Positions 1 to 10,812 of a stretch of DNA of 64,000 bases are shown here, piece by piece (position 1 is the first letter of the stretch; every line of letters starts with the position of its first letter). The stretch lies in the NCBI RefSeq assembly GCF_048544455.1, contig NC_133538.1, positions 21,562,469 through 21,626,468 on the forward strand. The letters run 5' to 3'. The notes under the pieces are model-generated. The model saw only the letters and a program-made list of their open reading frames with translations. It had not been told where the DNA came from and searched no databases. This DNA comes from Silene latifolia. Taxonomy: Eukaryota; Streptophyta; Magnoliopsida; Caryophyllales; Caryophyllaceae. A program made the translations under genes and the position numbers.

Positions 1-1229
1 TTGGTATGATTGACAACCTTGCTAGCATGATCAACATGATAATGAGTGAGTAGTCTCTTAGCTAGGGTTAATGGATGATTAGGGGAAACCAACATGGGGA
101 ATGATTCATGCTTAAATTAATATGCTTTCATGTTTTATTTGCTTGATTGTTTTGATCTCAACTCATGCACATGTTATATTTGATGAAATGCTACGCCTAT
201 GAATCCTTGCATTTACCACCATCTCCTATCTTTTTAATGAGACTTGTAAGACATAACCCAATTCGAGTCTCATTAGACCATGCATGTTGTTGAGTAGGGA
301 AGACTAAGTAGACTTGTAGGTGTTGTACAATCTAATCGATTCGGCTCCGGGACCCAAACTTTCCTAGGATTGTAAAACATAACCCAACTCAATCCATCAC
401 AACAATAATTGCTTGCTTATAATTTGAGAACATGTTTGTATGATCAATTCTCATGATTCCCCTATGACCCCATGACACCCTAGTGCTTTTTAATCAATTG
501 TTTACAACCCTTTAATTCATCTTGCTTGTTTATTTCCATTGATATTTTAGTTTAGTGACCTTCTACATCAACCCAATTTGTGACACCCCTAAGACACCAC
601 TAGTTGCAATAGAAATCTCATTTCAATACCCGTCCCTTGGGATCCGACCTTTACTTGCCTCTTTACTAATTGTAGAGTTGTTTGTGAAGCTATAAATTGT
701 GTTTTGATTCGGACGTGACCCAACGACCACACCTTAAATTGTGAACACGAAACTGACCGATCAGCAATCCTCTAATCCAAGCTTGAATTCCTTAATATGG
801 TGTTTGTGAGGGTTTTAGAGAGAAGGGAGAGAGTTTGGAGAGATAAGAAAGAAGATAGAAATGAAATAGGAGAAGAGAGGTTTGAGGGTTTAAAACCCGT
901 CTGCCCAGAGTGCACTCGATCGAGTGCCGAGTCCACTCGATCGGGTGACCCTCACTCGGTCGAGTGTTCAATCCACTCGGTCGAGTAGAATGCAGTTCTC
1001 AACAATGACCAATTTTCATAAAACAGACATATCTCACTCGTTTCTGCATCATTTTGGGCGTGTGACCTACTGTTGGAATAATAAGAGAACAAGATATCAC
1101 CACCAATTGGAACCACATCAATACCATGTCAATATTTCAAGTTATGACGGTTTTAAGAAGACTCTTCTATAGGCGGACATTATAACAACTCCACTAAGTC
1201 TAGTATAGGTTATACTCGGTCCATTTTAT
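1..1229. other. Unclassified repeat flank, LTR-like
   Basis: No coding region is recognised here. Roughly 600-720 (a 'gggatccgacc' block followed by a spacer and an AT-rich tail) resembles in style the U5 end of long Athila/Tat-type LTRs, such as the 'ggattcgacccgac' block near 33245, but no PBS follows. About 1180-1260 has short duplications ('tatagctatacttcactcc' twice). This is probably the remains of one or more old LTR elements, including the 3' side of the minus-strand gypsy G2 whose integrase lies at 1230-1487. The family assignment is a guess. Confidence 0.35.
915..985. repeat. Orphan tetrad of CTCGATCGAG-type palindromes
   Basis: Four sites start at 915, 936, 955 and 976, spaced 21, 19 and 21 bp. 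The first is a perfect CTCGATCGAG; the others have G for A changes (CTCGATCGGG, CTCGGTCGAG twice). Number and spacing match one block of the G1 and G3 leaders, so this is probably the remnant of another chromovirus of that type, possibly G2's own LTR or leader. Confidence 0.7.
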
Positions 1230-1487
1230 AGCTATACTTCACTCCTATAGCTATACTTCACTCCTGAGTAGGATCATCAAACCCGAGGGTCCTCTCACGC
1301 ATCCCAAGGTTCCTTTACGGGTCCCAAAATATGTGTGTGTTACAATGCACCCGATCAAGGGCTGGTGGCAAAGCTAGCCGATAAGCCACTTCACCTATCC
1401 GATCGAAATCTCATAAGGCCCTATAAATTTAAGGCTAAACATCCTTCTCTTACCAAACCTCATAACGCCATGCATATGTGACACTTT
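1230..1487 (-). pseudogene. Gypsy G2 integrase C-terminal fragment, cut by G1
   Basis: Reading the minus strand from 1487 downwards gives, with frameshifts, segments matching the end of the G1 integrase: KFIGPYEI, then GEVAYRLALPPALDRVH. In G1 the same order is found at about 11940-12040. The coding continues from the minus-strand integrase at 13930-15201; G1 sits between them with a 5-bp duplication CAAAT on both sides (1488-1492 and 13925-13929). The chromodomain part is not recognisable further left. It is a decayed pseudogene. Confidence 0.7.
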
Positions 1488-1524
1488 CAAATTGTAATAC
1501 TACGGTTTTCTGTACTGTTGGGTA

Positions 1525-1686
1525 CTCTATCGAGTAAGGCTTACTCTGTTGAGTAAGTGAATTTTGGTTTCGAAATAGTGTACTGTTTGATGGGTACTCG
1601 ATCAAGTAGGCGTCACTCGATCGAGTAGGGGGCACTTGATCGAGTAAGTGACTTACTCGATCGAGTAAGTGACTTACTCGATCGAG
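1525..1686. promoter_or_regulatory. Palindrome array in G1 U3
   Basis: Sites of the CTCGATCGAG type start at 1597, 1616, 1635, 1656 and 1677 (spacing 19, 19, 21, 21), with two decayed copies at 1525 and 1544. The array ends about 50 bp before the TATA-like box. The 3' LTR has four such sites (12636, 12655, 12674, 12695), so site number differs by one between two LTRs that were identical at insertion. Confidence 0.8.
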
Positions 1687-1738
1687 TAAGCCGGTTTTAC
1701 GGGTTATTTCGCCGGGTTTTGATAGCAACGTGAGGAGG

Positions 1739-1747
1739 TTATATAAA
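1739..1747 (+). promoter_or_regulatory. Putative TATA box of G1 LTR
   Basis: TTATATAAA lies downstream of the palindrome array and is repeated in the 3' LTR near 12761. Position and sequence fit a core promoter; transcription is not shown. Confidence 0.5.
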
Positions 1748-2410
1748 GTTATTTTATCAATTCCTTTTTACTTTTCACTGTTTTCTAAACTATTTACACA
1801 AGAGAAAAACTACGTAACTTCCTTTCCTCCTATTGCTATCAAATCCAAAGGGCTAGAGTCATAAGATTATTGTGATCTTTACGCCGTTCAAACCGTCGCA
1901 TCGTGGGTAAGATTCTAGTATGATTTTTATTTCGTTTTATTGTTTTTGGTCGAAACCCTAATTGGGTAATTTGGGGGAATTTGGGAGTATGATGATTGTT
2001 AGATAGTAATTATATGATTGTGTGATTATAGGAGGTGGTTTCATAGAGGAACAGTTTTGAATAGCTGATTGTGACGTTCTTGGTGGTTCCAGGTAGGGTT
2101 TCCCAACTCGGTTATTGATTACATTGTATTTGATAGTTGATTGGTAATGGTTGTGATGTTGATCTTTATCATATTGGTATTGTAATTGGTAATTGTCGTT
2201 GTATAGTTGGTTGGATGTGTTTGTCTGTGGTTCGCGAGGCGCGTCCTCGGCAGAATGGAGTCACTTGCGGGAGTGGCTTCACGCCCTTCATTTGCCCCTT
2301 GTGGTTCCCGTCACAAGAGGGATGTGCACATTAAGGAACTTGGGTTTTCGCTTGGAGTTGATGAGCGGAGATTTTGGTGGGACGGCTGCTGTCCCCCACT
2401 CACTACTACA

Positions 2411-2610
2411 AAAATCATTATAGACATCACTAAATAAACATCGGAGATTTTAAAAAACTGATGCATAAATAATAGACGTGGGAGATTTGAAAAAAACAGA
2501 TGCCTATACTATTCAATATACATTAGTTTTTTCTAAGAACTGATGTTTATTAATCCCATTTTTAATTGACCTTACATTCGAAAGTCTGATGTCTATTTAA
2601 ATTCCAAAAT
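2411..2610. repeat. CACTA left subterminal repeats
   Basis: Scattered variants of 'gacatc', 'aactgatgy' and 'tctgatgtctat' lie in both orientations. They are more decayed than those at the right end. Confidence 0.7.
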
Positions 2611-2627
2611 CAGCTAGTCTTGCTTGT

Positions 2628-2780
2628 GACGGGCTAATCCCGTCACAAGCTTGTGACCTCTCACAAAGAGGGAGAGGGGACAAGGTGGGGCACCCCCATG
2701 TGCTTCCCATTCACCTCTCAATGATCATTTTATGAGAGGAAACGGTATCCGTCACAAGCTTGTGACGGATATCGCCCGTC
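2628..2780. mobile_element. Small inverted-repeat element (MITE-like) in the CACTA element
   Basis: The outer ends are inverted repeats: both begin GACGGGC and, about 7 bp further in, share GTCACAAGCTTGTGAC, itself a palindrome. Arms are about 30 bp with a few mismatches and enclose about 90 bp. No target duplication is clear, so the superfamily is unknown. Confidence 0.6.
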
Positions 2781-2955
2781 TTCAATGAAATTTTGTCTTC
2801 CAAAATTACCCTAAAATCACCCACAACCCATATCTTTATCCCGCCACAACCCATATCTTTATCTCCAACCACTTTCACATTACCCTAGTGAGTTATTCCT
2901 TACACCTTCGGCAATCAACGCCCACTCGACTACCTCGCCTGCAACATGTCTGCCG

Positions 2956-2985
2956 TCGACGATCCTGCCGTCAAGGTAACTTCTT
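2956..2985 (+). other. Possible captured exon end
   Basis: A short open stretch after ATG (about 2946) reads MSAVDDPAVK and is followed directly by GTAACT, a good splice donor, then a T-rich intron-like stretch. CACTA elements often carry captured gene pieces. The stretch is too short to identify, and it is offered only as a hint. Confidence 0.2.
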
Positions 2986-3859
2986 CTATATTTGAAACCC
3001 TCAATTTTATTTTAATCTTTGTACTGATTTCAATTTATGTTGAAAAAAAAGTTGGTTGAGATAAAGAAGAGATGAAAGAGTTATAGCTGAGAATAGATGG
3101 GCGATGTTCAAGGTTTGTTTTCGTAGCTTCTAATTGAACTATTTTTTTTTTTATATTGATGTCGTTCAATACTGGGTATTCCGTAAACTCTGATTATGAG
3201 ATTCCATTTATCCTTTGATTAGCTTTCGATCCGACACCAGTATCTAAGGTAGCGATCTGAAATTGTTTGTTTATTGAATTGATTGAAAGTTCCTTGCTTT
3301 GTGTTTTTTTTTCTTTTCCACTCCTGTATTGGCACGTTTGACTTCTTTTACTCCAAACTCTGAATTTTTTCTTTTAAATTTCATAATAAACGATTTTTGT
3401 TTATATCTTAGGGTTCCTATACATGATTAAACTTGATTAGGAATGAAAATATGTGTACTTTACTCTTATGGTTTATAATAATTTGGGAATTTTGGGTATA
3501 AGAGTTAGGGTTAATTATGGTTTAACTGTTGTGATAAGCTGATTAAGTATTCTATGTTGAATCACGGTGAATGAGCTTCATTGCTGATCTGGGGTTTTGT
3601 AAACTAAAATTTCAGCACAGACAAGTTACCACCCTTACATTGAATTATGCAAGTCTAGGAAATATTGCACATGGTAGCTTTTGGACCAACCACGCACTCA
3701 AGTTGAAGGTATATTTGAAGTTCAGCAGACAACAAAGTTTCAAACAACATATTTCAGGACTAGCACTTTACTAGTGCTTTTCAAGGGATAGTTGTTGCAA
3801 ATGGGTGAGTCATAGTCCATCTTGAGGGGTATTTTTCTAGCAACTCATTATGTTGTAGG

Positions 3860-4644
3860 CTATGTTACTCGGACACGGATACGAAGTATCGTATCCGATA
3901 CGTATCGGAGTATCCGACACGTCATTTTGAATTTTAATAGCTACGGGAATACGGTCAAAGGAGTATCTTGACTATTTTATAGATACGGATACGACACGTC
4001 TTATATATATATTTTTCATAATTTTTAAGAAATAAATAAAAAATATACTTTGTATTATACTTTTGTTTGTTTTATATAGATATATGATTATAGTATTCTT
4101 GACTATACTACTATACTCCGTATATTTACAACGATTAAGATATAGGAGTATCATGGAGTGAGTATTAACTTTACAGCTGTCTCTCATTTACAGTGAGTAT
4201 TAACTTTACAGCTGTCTCTCATTTACACTCACAGTGTCCCACTTCTTTTTTAAAAACAAAACCCTAATTTTCCTAGCATTTCAACAGCCGCAATCCACTT
4301 TCCACTCTCTCTCTCTTCTTTTCTTTTCCACACATACCTACCAGTTACCACAACTCTTCCTCACAAGTCACTCCCATCAAACATCAACTTCTTGAGGTCT
4401 TCTCCTTCTCCCAGCCCTGATGACATACTTCAATGTAACCAGATCTGGGTGAAGGTCAAGATCCTTCCTCTTTCATTGTAGGCTTATCGCATCTTTCGTC
4501 TTCCAGGTAAGTTTTCGTAAGTTTTAATAATCGTAATGATCGTATCGGAAATTAGCGTATCCGATACGTATTACGTATCGTATTCCGTATCGTATCGTAT
4601 CGATACGGAATACGTCACCCAGCTGCCGTGTCCGAGTATCGTAG
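3860..4644. mobile_element. hAT-like non-autonomous element (MITE), 785 bp
   Basis: Terminal inverted repeats of 19 bp, CTATGTTACTCGGACACGG at the left and its complement with 2 mismatches at the right, are flanked by an exact 8-bp duplication GTTGTAGG (3852-3859 and 4645-4652). An 8-bp duplication is the hAT hallmark. Just inside both ends are dense GTATC/GATAC repeats, like hAT subterminal repeats. No transposase is encoded. Inside is a 35-bp unit repeated twice (4157-4226). Confidence 0.85.
4157..4226. repeat. 35-bp tandem duplication
   Basis: A unit starting AGTGAGTATTAACTTTACAG occurs twice head to tail (4157 and 4192) inside the hAT-like element. Confidence 0.85.
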
Positions 4645-4652
4645 GTTGTAGG

Positions 4653-6089
4653 TAATGGTGCTTAATGCTTTGTAAGTTTATCTCTCGGTGAATTTGTTAA
4701 ATGGTTTGGTTACAGGTTTCATGTTATGCCCCATATTGCTATTCTTAGCCTTCTTATTACTATTATTGTGTTTTATTGTTGCAGGTTCCAATTTATCCCT
4801 CAGATTAATTTTATGAGCAGTTTGTTTGGTTAGCTTTTCAGAAAAATATTTCTTCGATGGTTTAATGGTTTATAAGCCCTGAGTGTGATTCTTGCTATCT
4901 AAATATCTCTTTCAGATGTCTCTTTCACATTTGGATTCTAATGCTTAGTGAGTTGCTGCACTTTTATCATTCATTAGTGAACTATGTCTGAGAATTCTTT
5001 AGTGTACATCAGATTAACCTGGGAAGTTTAATTGTTGGTCTTTGTTGCTGTTAAAACTTGCAGGTAGGACATTCTAAAATGAGTCACGATTAGATTGGGC
5101 TGTAAAGTCATAACTAAGAGCAAACTTGTTGCGTTGCCCGCGTCTACAAATAAATACTGGTATATATTTTCTCCCTGATAAAAGTTGAATGTATGAGTGT
5201 TTGGTTTAATATAATGGTTATTGTCTATGTGAAGCTACCTCAAAGCATGTGAGAGAGGGATCCGGTAAGTGTATTTGGTATACTTTGTGATGGGACTGCC
5301 GCCTCCATGGCTATGGTAAGAGAGGGATCTGGTAAGTGACCAAGGCAATAATCCTTTTCTTTTCCAATGTGTGACTTGGGTTGCCACCCCCACCAATTTT
5401 CTAGATTTGCGTTTTGAACGATTAAGAAATAATACGCATTTTCGGTTAGGATTGGCTTCATTGTATCTATTTACAAAGCTGTTAGCAATCAACATTTTAC
5501 TCACTTGGAAAATTTTTGGCATGTACGTCTATGGAAATGTAGGAACTATGAGGACCCGTACCAAAAGCTTTGCCATTCAGGAAAGGCAAGACTATAGTGA
5601 GTATTGTCATTTGTGCTATCTGTAGAGGGTTTGCTATCTGATCAACATTTTTCTCTTGATTTACTAGTCTAAACTCTTTAGGGTATGTCAAAATAGCATG
5701 ACTACTTATTACTTTTATAAATCATGTGGTGTTTTTTGCTTTTAAAACCTTTTTTATCTTATGGATTATGTTATTCTGATTCTATGTGCTTTTGATGTTT
5801 TGTAAGTATTTTCTCACAATCAAGCAAATCATGTGCAATGGGAGATGAGTAGATTTAGAGCTGTTTGGCGGGAAGTAGTTTCTCCTCTTGGACTCGGCAT
5901 GTTATGCATTTTTTTCATTTTTGTTGACAAGTTAGTTCTCTAAATTATAGATCTTTTTGTAATTGACTTCGGATAATTGATTGAGTGTATACAGATATTT
6001 GTTGATTATTGAATCATCATGGATTTTTGATCATGTGTATGAGTAATGTTTTGGGCAACAATAGCGTGATATTTTTTTTATTAAAAAAT
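4653..6089. other. CACTA interior without recognised genes
   Basis: AT-rich sequence. A short duplicated phrase 'gagagggatcyggtaagtg' occurs at about 5251 and 5321. Short open frames near 5371-5625 have no family resemblance I can name. Confidence 0.5.
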
Positions 6090-6391
6090 AATAATAGTAG
6101 ACATCAGTTTTTTGTTAAAATCCGATGTCTATGTTTTAAAAGGGACATCGGATTTTTAGATGTCTGATGTCTATGGTTTATAGTCAACATCAGAGTTTTC
6201 AAAACTCTGATGTCTATATGACATAGACATCGGATTTTAGTAAAACTCTGATGTTTATTTAAAAATAGACATCGGACTTAAGTCTGATGTCTATTGGTCC
6301 TATAATGGACATCACTCAACTTAACATCGGTTGAGTATCTAATGTCCATTACTAAAAAAGTCCGATGTCTATAAGGAGTTTTGTAGTAGTT
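6090..6391. repeat. CACTA right subterminal repeats
   Basis: About ten copies of 'gacatcggattt', 'ccgatgtctat' or 'ctgatgtctat' in alternating orientation, several forming inverted pairs, end in the terminus TTTTGTAGTAGTT. Confidence 0.85.
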
Positions 6392-6883
6392 ACTGGTGGT
6401 GTGGAATATCTGTTGTGATGGATATTCTGGCACAGCTACACACTTTAGTGTGTAGTCAAGTGTGTGGAGATGTGGCGGAGTTGGATAATCGTATGCTTGC
6501 TTATCTTGAATTGTGTAATCATTAACTGACCTCGTTAATTGTTTTAAAAATTGTGGTGATCCATTCGGGGATGGTAAGCAGTTATTGAGCAGGTATGAGA
6601 TGAATTGCGCGAGGGATAGCTGGGATGGAGTCACCACGTGTTATTAGAGTCTTTCGCTGTGTCTTCAACTTATATTTCTTTTAAGTTGGTTTGATATTTT
6701 GGAACATATGTATTTTACTTTACAGTTTTGGGATTTTGGTTATGAATCAATTAAACTCATTTATTTAAGTATGTTCTTTGATGGTCAATTTAATATATAT
6801 AGCCTCGGGTAACCGAGATGGTAGCACTTCCATGCCTTAGCTGGTCTTGGTAAGGCACCTTGGTGTATGGGGGTGTTACAAAG

Positions 6884-6895
6884 TGGTATTAGAGG
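6884..6895 (+). other. G1 primer binding site (initiator Met tRNA)
   Basis: TGGTATTAGAGG lies three bases after the LTR end. It matches the complement of the 3' end of plant initiator Met tRNA (TGGTATCAGAG) with one change. The same site without the change is in G3 at 42955. Confidence 0.85.
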
Positions 6896-7346
6896 GACGA
6901 TTTTGGAACCTCTAACTAATGAACCTAATGAATCTAGGGAGTCAAACTAAAATGAACCCGGGTAGGAGTTGTTAGGAGCTAATGCAAAGACTTGGGAGAC
7001 ATCCTAAAGTCGCGAACTCGCCCTACATCTTTGAACCGGTCACTATGGGGTGTCATGGGATCGCTATGTGTTTACTAATGTTCTATTGCATATGTTAGAT
7101 GATGTATTGTATGGATTTGTTGGATAGATGATTGTGGAGGAATGGAGGATGTGGTGAAAAAGGTGAAGTAGTTCATATGATGATATGTTGCGAATAATGA
7201 TGTTGCATGTTGCATGATGGATGATTTATAATGTGGCATTATAGTAACATGTGAATAAGATGTTGCATTTTATGTATATATATCCATATATTATTTGCGA
7301 AAAGTTGTTGAGTTAAAGCATGCAGGTAGCTAGAGAGTCAGCATGA

Positions 7347-7642
7347 CTCGATCGAGTGGGGGATACTCGATCGAGTAGGTTGGACTCGATCGAGTGGAAT
7401 GAGCTCGATCGAGTGGGTATATGATAATGATGGGTAGTAGCTGCTGTTTTGGGGAACTCGATCGAGTAAGTGGAGTACTCGATCGAGTGGGGGCTACTCG
7501 ATCGAGTACGTTTGGGGCTCGATCGAGTGTGTTTTGTTGTACGTTCATGTCAGGTTCTAGAGTTGAGGCACTCGATCGAGTAAGTGAGCAACTCGATCGA
7601 GTGACTTCTACTCGATCGAGTGGGTGTAGTTACTCGATCGAG
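7347..7642. promoter_or_regulatory. G1 leader array: three tetrads of CTCGATCGAG
   Basis: Twelve perfect CTCGATCGAG sites start at 7347, 7366, 7385, 7404; 7457, 7478, 7497, 7518; and 7571, 7592, 7611, 7633. Within blocks the spacing is 19-22 bp, and blocks start 110 and 114 bp apart. Intervening bases differ from unit to unit. The array ends about 80 bp before the gag ATG. G3 has the same three-by-four plan at 43522-43819. Confidence 0.95.
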
Positions 7643-7721
7643 TGTGGGCTATACAGGTCGTATATGTTTTGAGCCGTAGGCTATGTGCTTACGTTTGTCT
7701 CTTCTCTTATAGCTCAAAAAT

Positions 7722-9022
7722 ATGCCGCCAAAGAGATCTGCTTTGTACACTAGGGCGCAGGAGATGAGTGTAGATGATATAGCCAAGATGCTTGAGCATC
7801 AAGACGCGCTTACCGAGGCCCTAAAGAAGTTTGGGAAAGACAAAGATGCCGGGGTGGACTTTGCCAAGATGAGCACTACGATAGCCCGCTTCAACCTAAA
7901 AGAGTATATGGGTACCGATGCGCCAATTTTGCTCGACAATTGGCATAGGGAGATGGAGAACATCTTGAATGTGGTTCATTGTCCCGAGGACTTCAAAGTG
8001 GAACAAGCTGCGTTCTACTTGAGAGATGCTGCGGGAGAGTGGTGGGCCAAGGTAAGGGAGAGTGCCTTAGATTTGTATCTGAAGCAGGGGAAGTCAGTTT
8101 ATGAGAACTATGCGCCGGGAGTTTGTACCTGAACATGTTCGTAGTAAGCTGAGGGAGTAGTTTGATGTTTTCAAGATGACTCCGGATATGACTGTGGCCG
8201 ATTACTATCATAAGTTTAATGAGAAATCTAGGTATGCAGAGAACATGGGGCTGAGTCAGGAGAACTTGGCACTGAGGTTTAAGAAGGGGTTGACTTACTA
8301 GATAATGGAGAAGCTACCAGTTGGGGTCCTTACAGATGTTAAGGAAGTTTATGAGCGAGCAGGGAGAGCTAAGAGATTGGTCGAAATGGCCAAAGAGAAC
8401 AAGGAGAGGGAGAGGCCCTGAGAAGAGAAAGGCTGAGAGTGAGGGTGGTGGTCAGTCCAGTTACAAGAGGGGTAACCACAACCAGGCGAGGGCTTACTTA
8501 TCCGGATCGGGTTTTAGTAGTGGAGCTTCGTACGAGCGTGGTCGTGGTGGTAGTGGTAGCAGCTGGAATATCTCTTGTTACAACTGTGGCGGTATGGGCC
8601 ACAACAGGCACGAGTGTACTAGTGCCGTAGGGAGAGGTTTTCATAGGCAATTGCATGAGAGTTTCTTGCAGGGTCCGTCTCAGAGTTTTGCTAGCAATAG
8701 GTCGGCTGGGTCATGGAATAACCAAGGAGGCCAGAGTAACAACGGTGGATCTAACTACAATGGCGGTAACTCTTATCAGAAACTGGCAGCTAACAACAAT
8801 CAGGGGTCAGCTGCGAAGCCATCTACTTTAGCTAGTACAATCCAGGGAGGTGGACAAAAGACCAGTGGCAAGTTATCCATGATAGACAAGAAAGCTGCTG
8901 AGGATAATGCTCACGTGATCACGGGTGCCTTTCTTGTTAATGACGTTTGTACCTTTGTTTTGTTTGATTCGGGGGCGTCACACTCTTTTGTATCGTCGAG
9001 TCATGCTAAGCTTTTGGGTTAG
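7722..9022 (+). pseudogene. gag: G1 gag and start of protease, broken
   Basis: The first frame (7722-8132) starts at the ATG of MPPKRSALY and holds the capsid-type region with the conserved YMGTDAPILLDNWHREMENI and EQAAFYLRDAAGEWW segments. Compared with G3, about 20 bases are lost near 8095, which shifts the frame; stops follow at about 8158 and 8299. A second frame (8321-9022) carries the RNA-binding CCHC knuckle CYNCGGMGHNRHEC and the aspartic protease motif FDSGASHSFV near its end. A TAG replaces the codon after KLLG. In life the protein would coat the RNA in virus-like particles. Confidence 0.9.
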
Positions 9023-10812
9023 AGAGTTTTAGCCTGTAAAAGATGAAATTTTTATACCATCAGGTGAGTCAGTGTCTTGTAGGAGGCTGTATAAGGCTGT
9101 GTCTATGATAGTTGGGCAGGTTGACCTTCCAGTGGATTTGTTAGAATTTCCTATGGATGTGAGATGATGGTTGGTATGGATTGGCTGGGTAAGTACAAGG
9201 CTAGAATAGATTGTCACCAAAAGAGAGTCTCTTTGAGAGGTCCTAAGGGAGTTTGTGTGTCTTATCGTGGGTTTGTTGTCAAACCCAAAGTCAAAGTGAT
9301 TGCAGCGGTGACATTGAAGTCTTATCTGAGGAAGGGGTGTCCTTTGATTCTATGCCATGTGAAAGACCATAGTAAGGTGGGTTCGACAGCTGATCAGATA
9401 CCAGTGGTGGGAGAGTTCCCAGATGTTTTTCCGGAGGAGATACCAAGTTTGCCACCAAAGAGAGATATAGATTTACGTGTGGAGTTGAAACCAGGGACGG
9501 GACCAATCTCTAAGGCCCCATACCGCATGGGTCCTAAAGAGTTAGAAGAGCTGAAGAAGCAGTTGGATGATTTGATAGATAAAGAATACATTAGACCTAG
9601 TGTATCGCCGTGGGGAGCACCAGTTATGTTTGTGAAGAAGAGAGATGGGAGCTTGAGATTGTACATCAAGTACAGGGAGCTGAACATGGTTACAGTGAAG
9701 AACAAGTATCCTTTGCCAAGGAGAGATGATCTGTTTGACCAGTTGAGTGGGGTGGGAGTCTTTTCAAAGATTGAATTGAGGTCAGGTTACCATCAGGTGA
9801 GGATTCGAGATGAGGACATACCGAAGACAGCTTTTCAAACAAGGTATGGTCACTATGAGTATGTGGTGATGTTGTTTGGGTTGTCTCATGCACCAGCTGT
9901 GCTATTGGATTTGATGAACCGGGTCTTCAATCAGTTTTTGGATCGGTTTTTGGTGGTGTTCATTGATTATATCTTAGTCTACTCAAAGACTAAGGAGGAG
10001 CATGAGGAGCACTTGAGGTTGGTGTTACAAACTTTGAGTGACAATCATCTGTATGCAAAGTTGTCTAAGTATGAGTTCTGAGTCGAGGAAGTTGCCTTTG
10101 TGGGGCATGTGATTTCTAAAGATGGTGTATCTGTGGATCCAACAAAGATAGAGGCAGTGTCTAAGTGGGAAACACCGAAGAATGTGGCGGAGATCAGGAG
10201 TTTCTTGGGTTTGGCAGGGTACTATCGTCGGTTCGTGAAAGACTTTTCAAAGATCGCCAAGCCTATGACAGCATTGATGAGGAAAGGGAACAGGTTCGTT
10301 GGGATGAAAGTTGTGAGACGGCGTTTCAAACATTAAAGGAGCGTTTGACCATAACTCCAGTCTTAGCTTTATCTGAAGGGTGTGAGAACTTTGAGGTATA
10401 TACAGATGCTTCGAAGAACCGGTTGGGTTGTGTGTTGATGCAGAATGGGAAAGTCATTGCCTATGCTTCTAGGCAATTAAAGCCTTATGAGGAGAACTAT
10501 CCGACACATGATCTTGAGTTGGGTGCAGTTGTGTTTGCTCTCAAGATTTGGAGGCACTATCTTTATGGGGCGACCTTTAAGGTATTTTCAGATCACAAGA
10601 TTTTAAAGTACATCTTTACTCAAAAGGAGCTGAACATGCGACAGAGGAGGTGGATGGAGCTTATAGGGGACTATGACATGGATATCATATACCATGAAGG
10701 GAAAGCAAACGTTGTGTCTAGTGTGTTGAGCAGGAAGAGTGTGCATTCCCAACGCACAGCTATGTCTTTGATGAGGTTGAGAGATGAGGTGGGTAAGAGG
10801 AGATACATGTGA
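9023..10812 (+). pseudogene. pol: G1 protease end, reverse transcriptase and RNase H, broken
   Basis: From 9164 one frame runs through [10 protein letters not shown] (protease end) and RT motifs [17 protein letters not shown] and MLFGLSHAP to FIDYILVYS, where the usual FIDDILVYS is expected: the second catalytic Asp is Tyr (codon 9968-9970). A TGA at 10079-10081 replaces a Trp. The connection domain ([15 protein letters not shown]) and RNase H ([27 protein letters not shown]) follow after a frameshift near 10300. Confidence 0.9.

Larger units (their letters stand above)
2401..6391. mobile_element. CACTA (En/Spm-like) DNA transposon, non-autonomous
   Basis: It starts CACTACTACAAAA and ends TTTTGTAGTAGTT; the inverted termini match over 12 bp and differ only at the outermost base. 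It is flanked by a 3-bp duplication ACT (2398-2400 and 6392-6394), and the empty site is visible in the G1 3' LTR. Both ends carry many direct and inverted copies of AGACATCGGA-like motifs, typical of CACTA subterminal repeats bound by the transposase. No transposase domain was recognised in about 4 kb. Two smaller inverted-repeat elements lie inside (2628-2780, 3860-4644). Confidence 0.9.
1493..6880 (+). repeat. G1 5' LTR, split by a CACTA transposon
   Basis: LTR sequence lies at 1493-2400 and 6395-6880, with a CACTA element and its ACT duplication between. It aligns with the 3' LTR on both sides of the insertion: 'ccccc-act-ggtggtgtggaa' here against 'ccccc-att-ggcggtgtggaa' at 13421, so the empty site is visible in the partner LTR. 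U3 carries palindrome sites (1525-1686) and a TATA-like box at 1739-1747. Confidence 0.95.

Noticed and set aside
2628..2780. Stowaway-type Tc1/mariner MITE
   Set aside because: No TA duplication and no CTCCCTCC-like ends, so it is kept only as an unclassified inverted-repeat element.
5371..5625. Open frame inside the CACTA element as a possible captured gene
   Set aside because: No recognisable domain, a rival frame on the other strand, and no splice or codon signal that sets it apart.
7347..7642. CRISPR-like array of regularly spaced repeats
   Set aside because: The repeat is only 10 bp and palindromic, spacers are about 10 bp, no cas genes are present, and the surroundings are plant retrotransposons.
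7330..7672. Overlapping open frames on both strands across the palindrome arrays (also at 33960-34308, 38238-38464, 43265-43979)
   Set aside because: CTCGATCGAG has no stop in any of six frames and reads the same on both strands, so arrays create long open frames by themselves. Only the gag frames of A1 and A3 have outside support.
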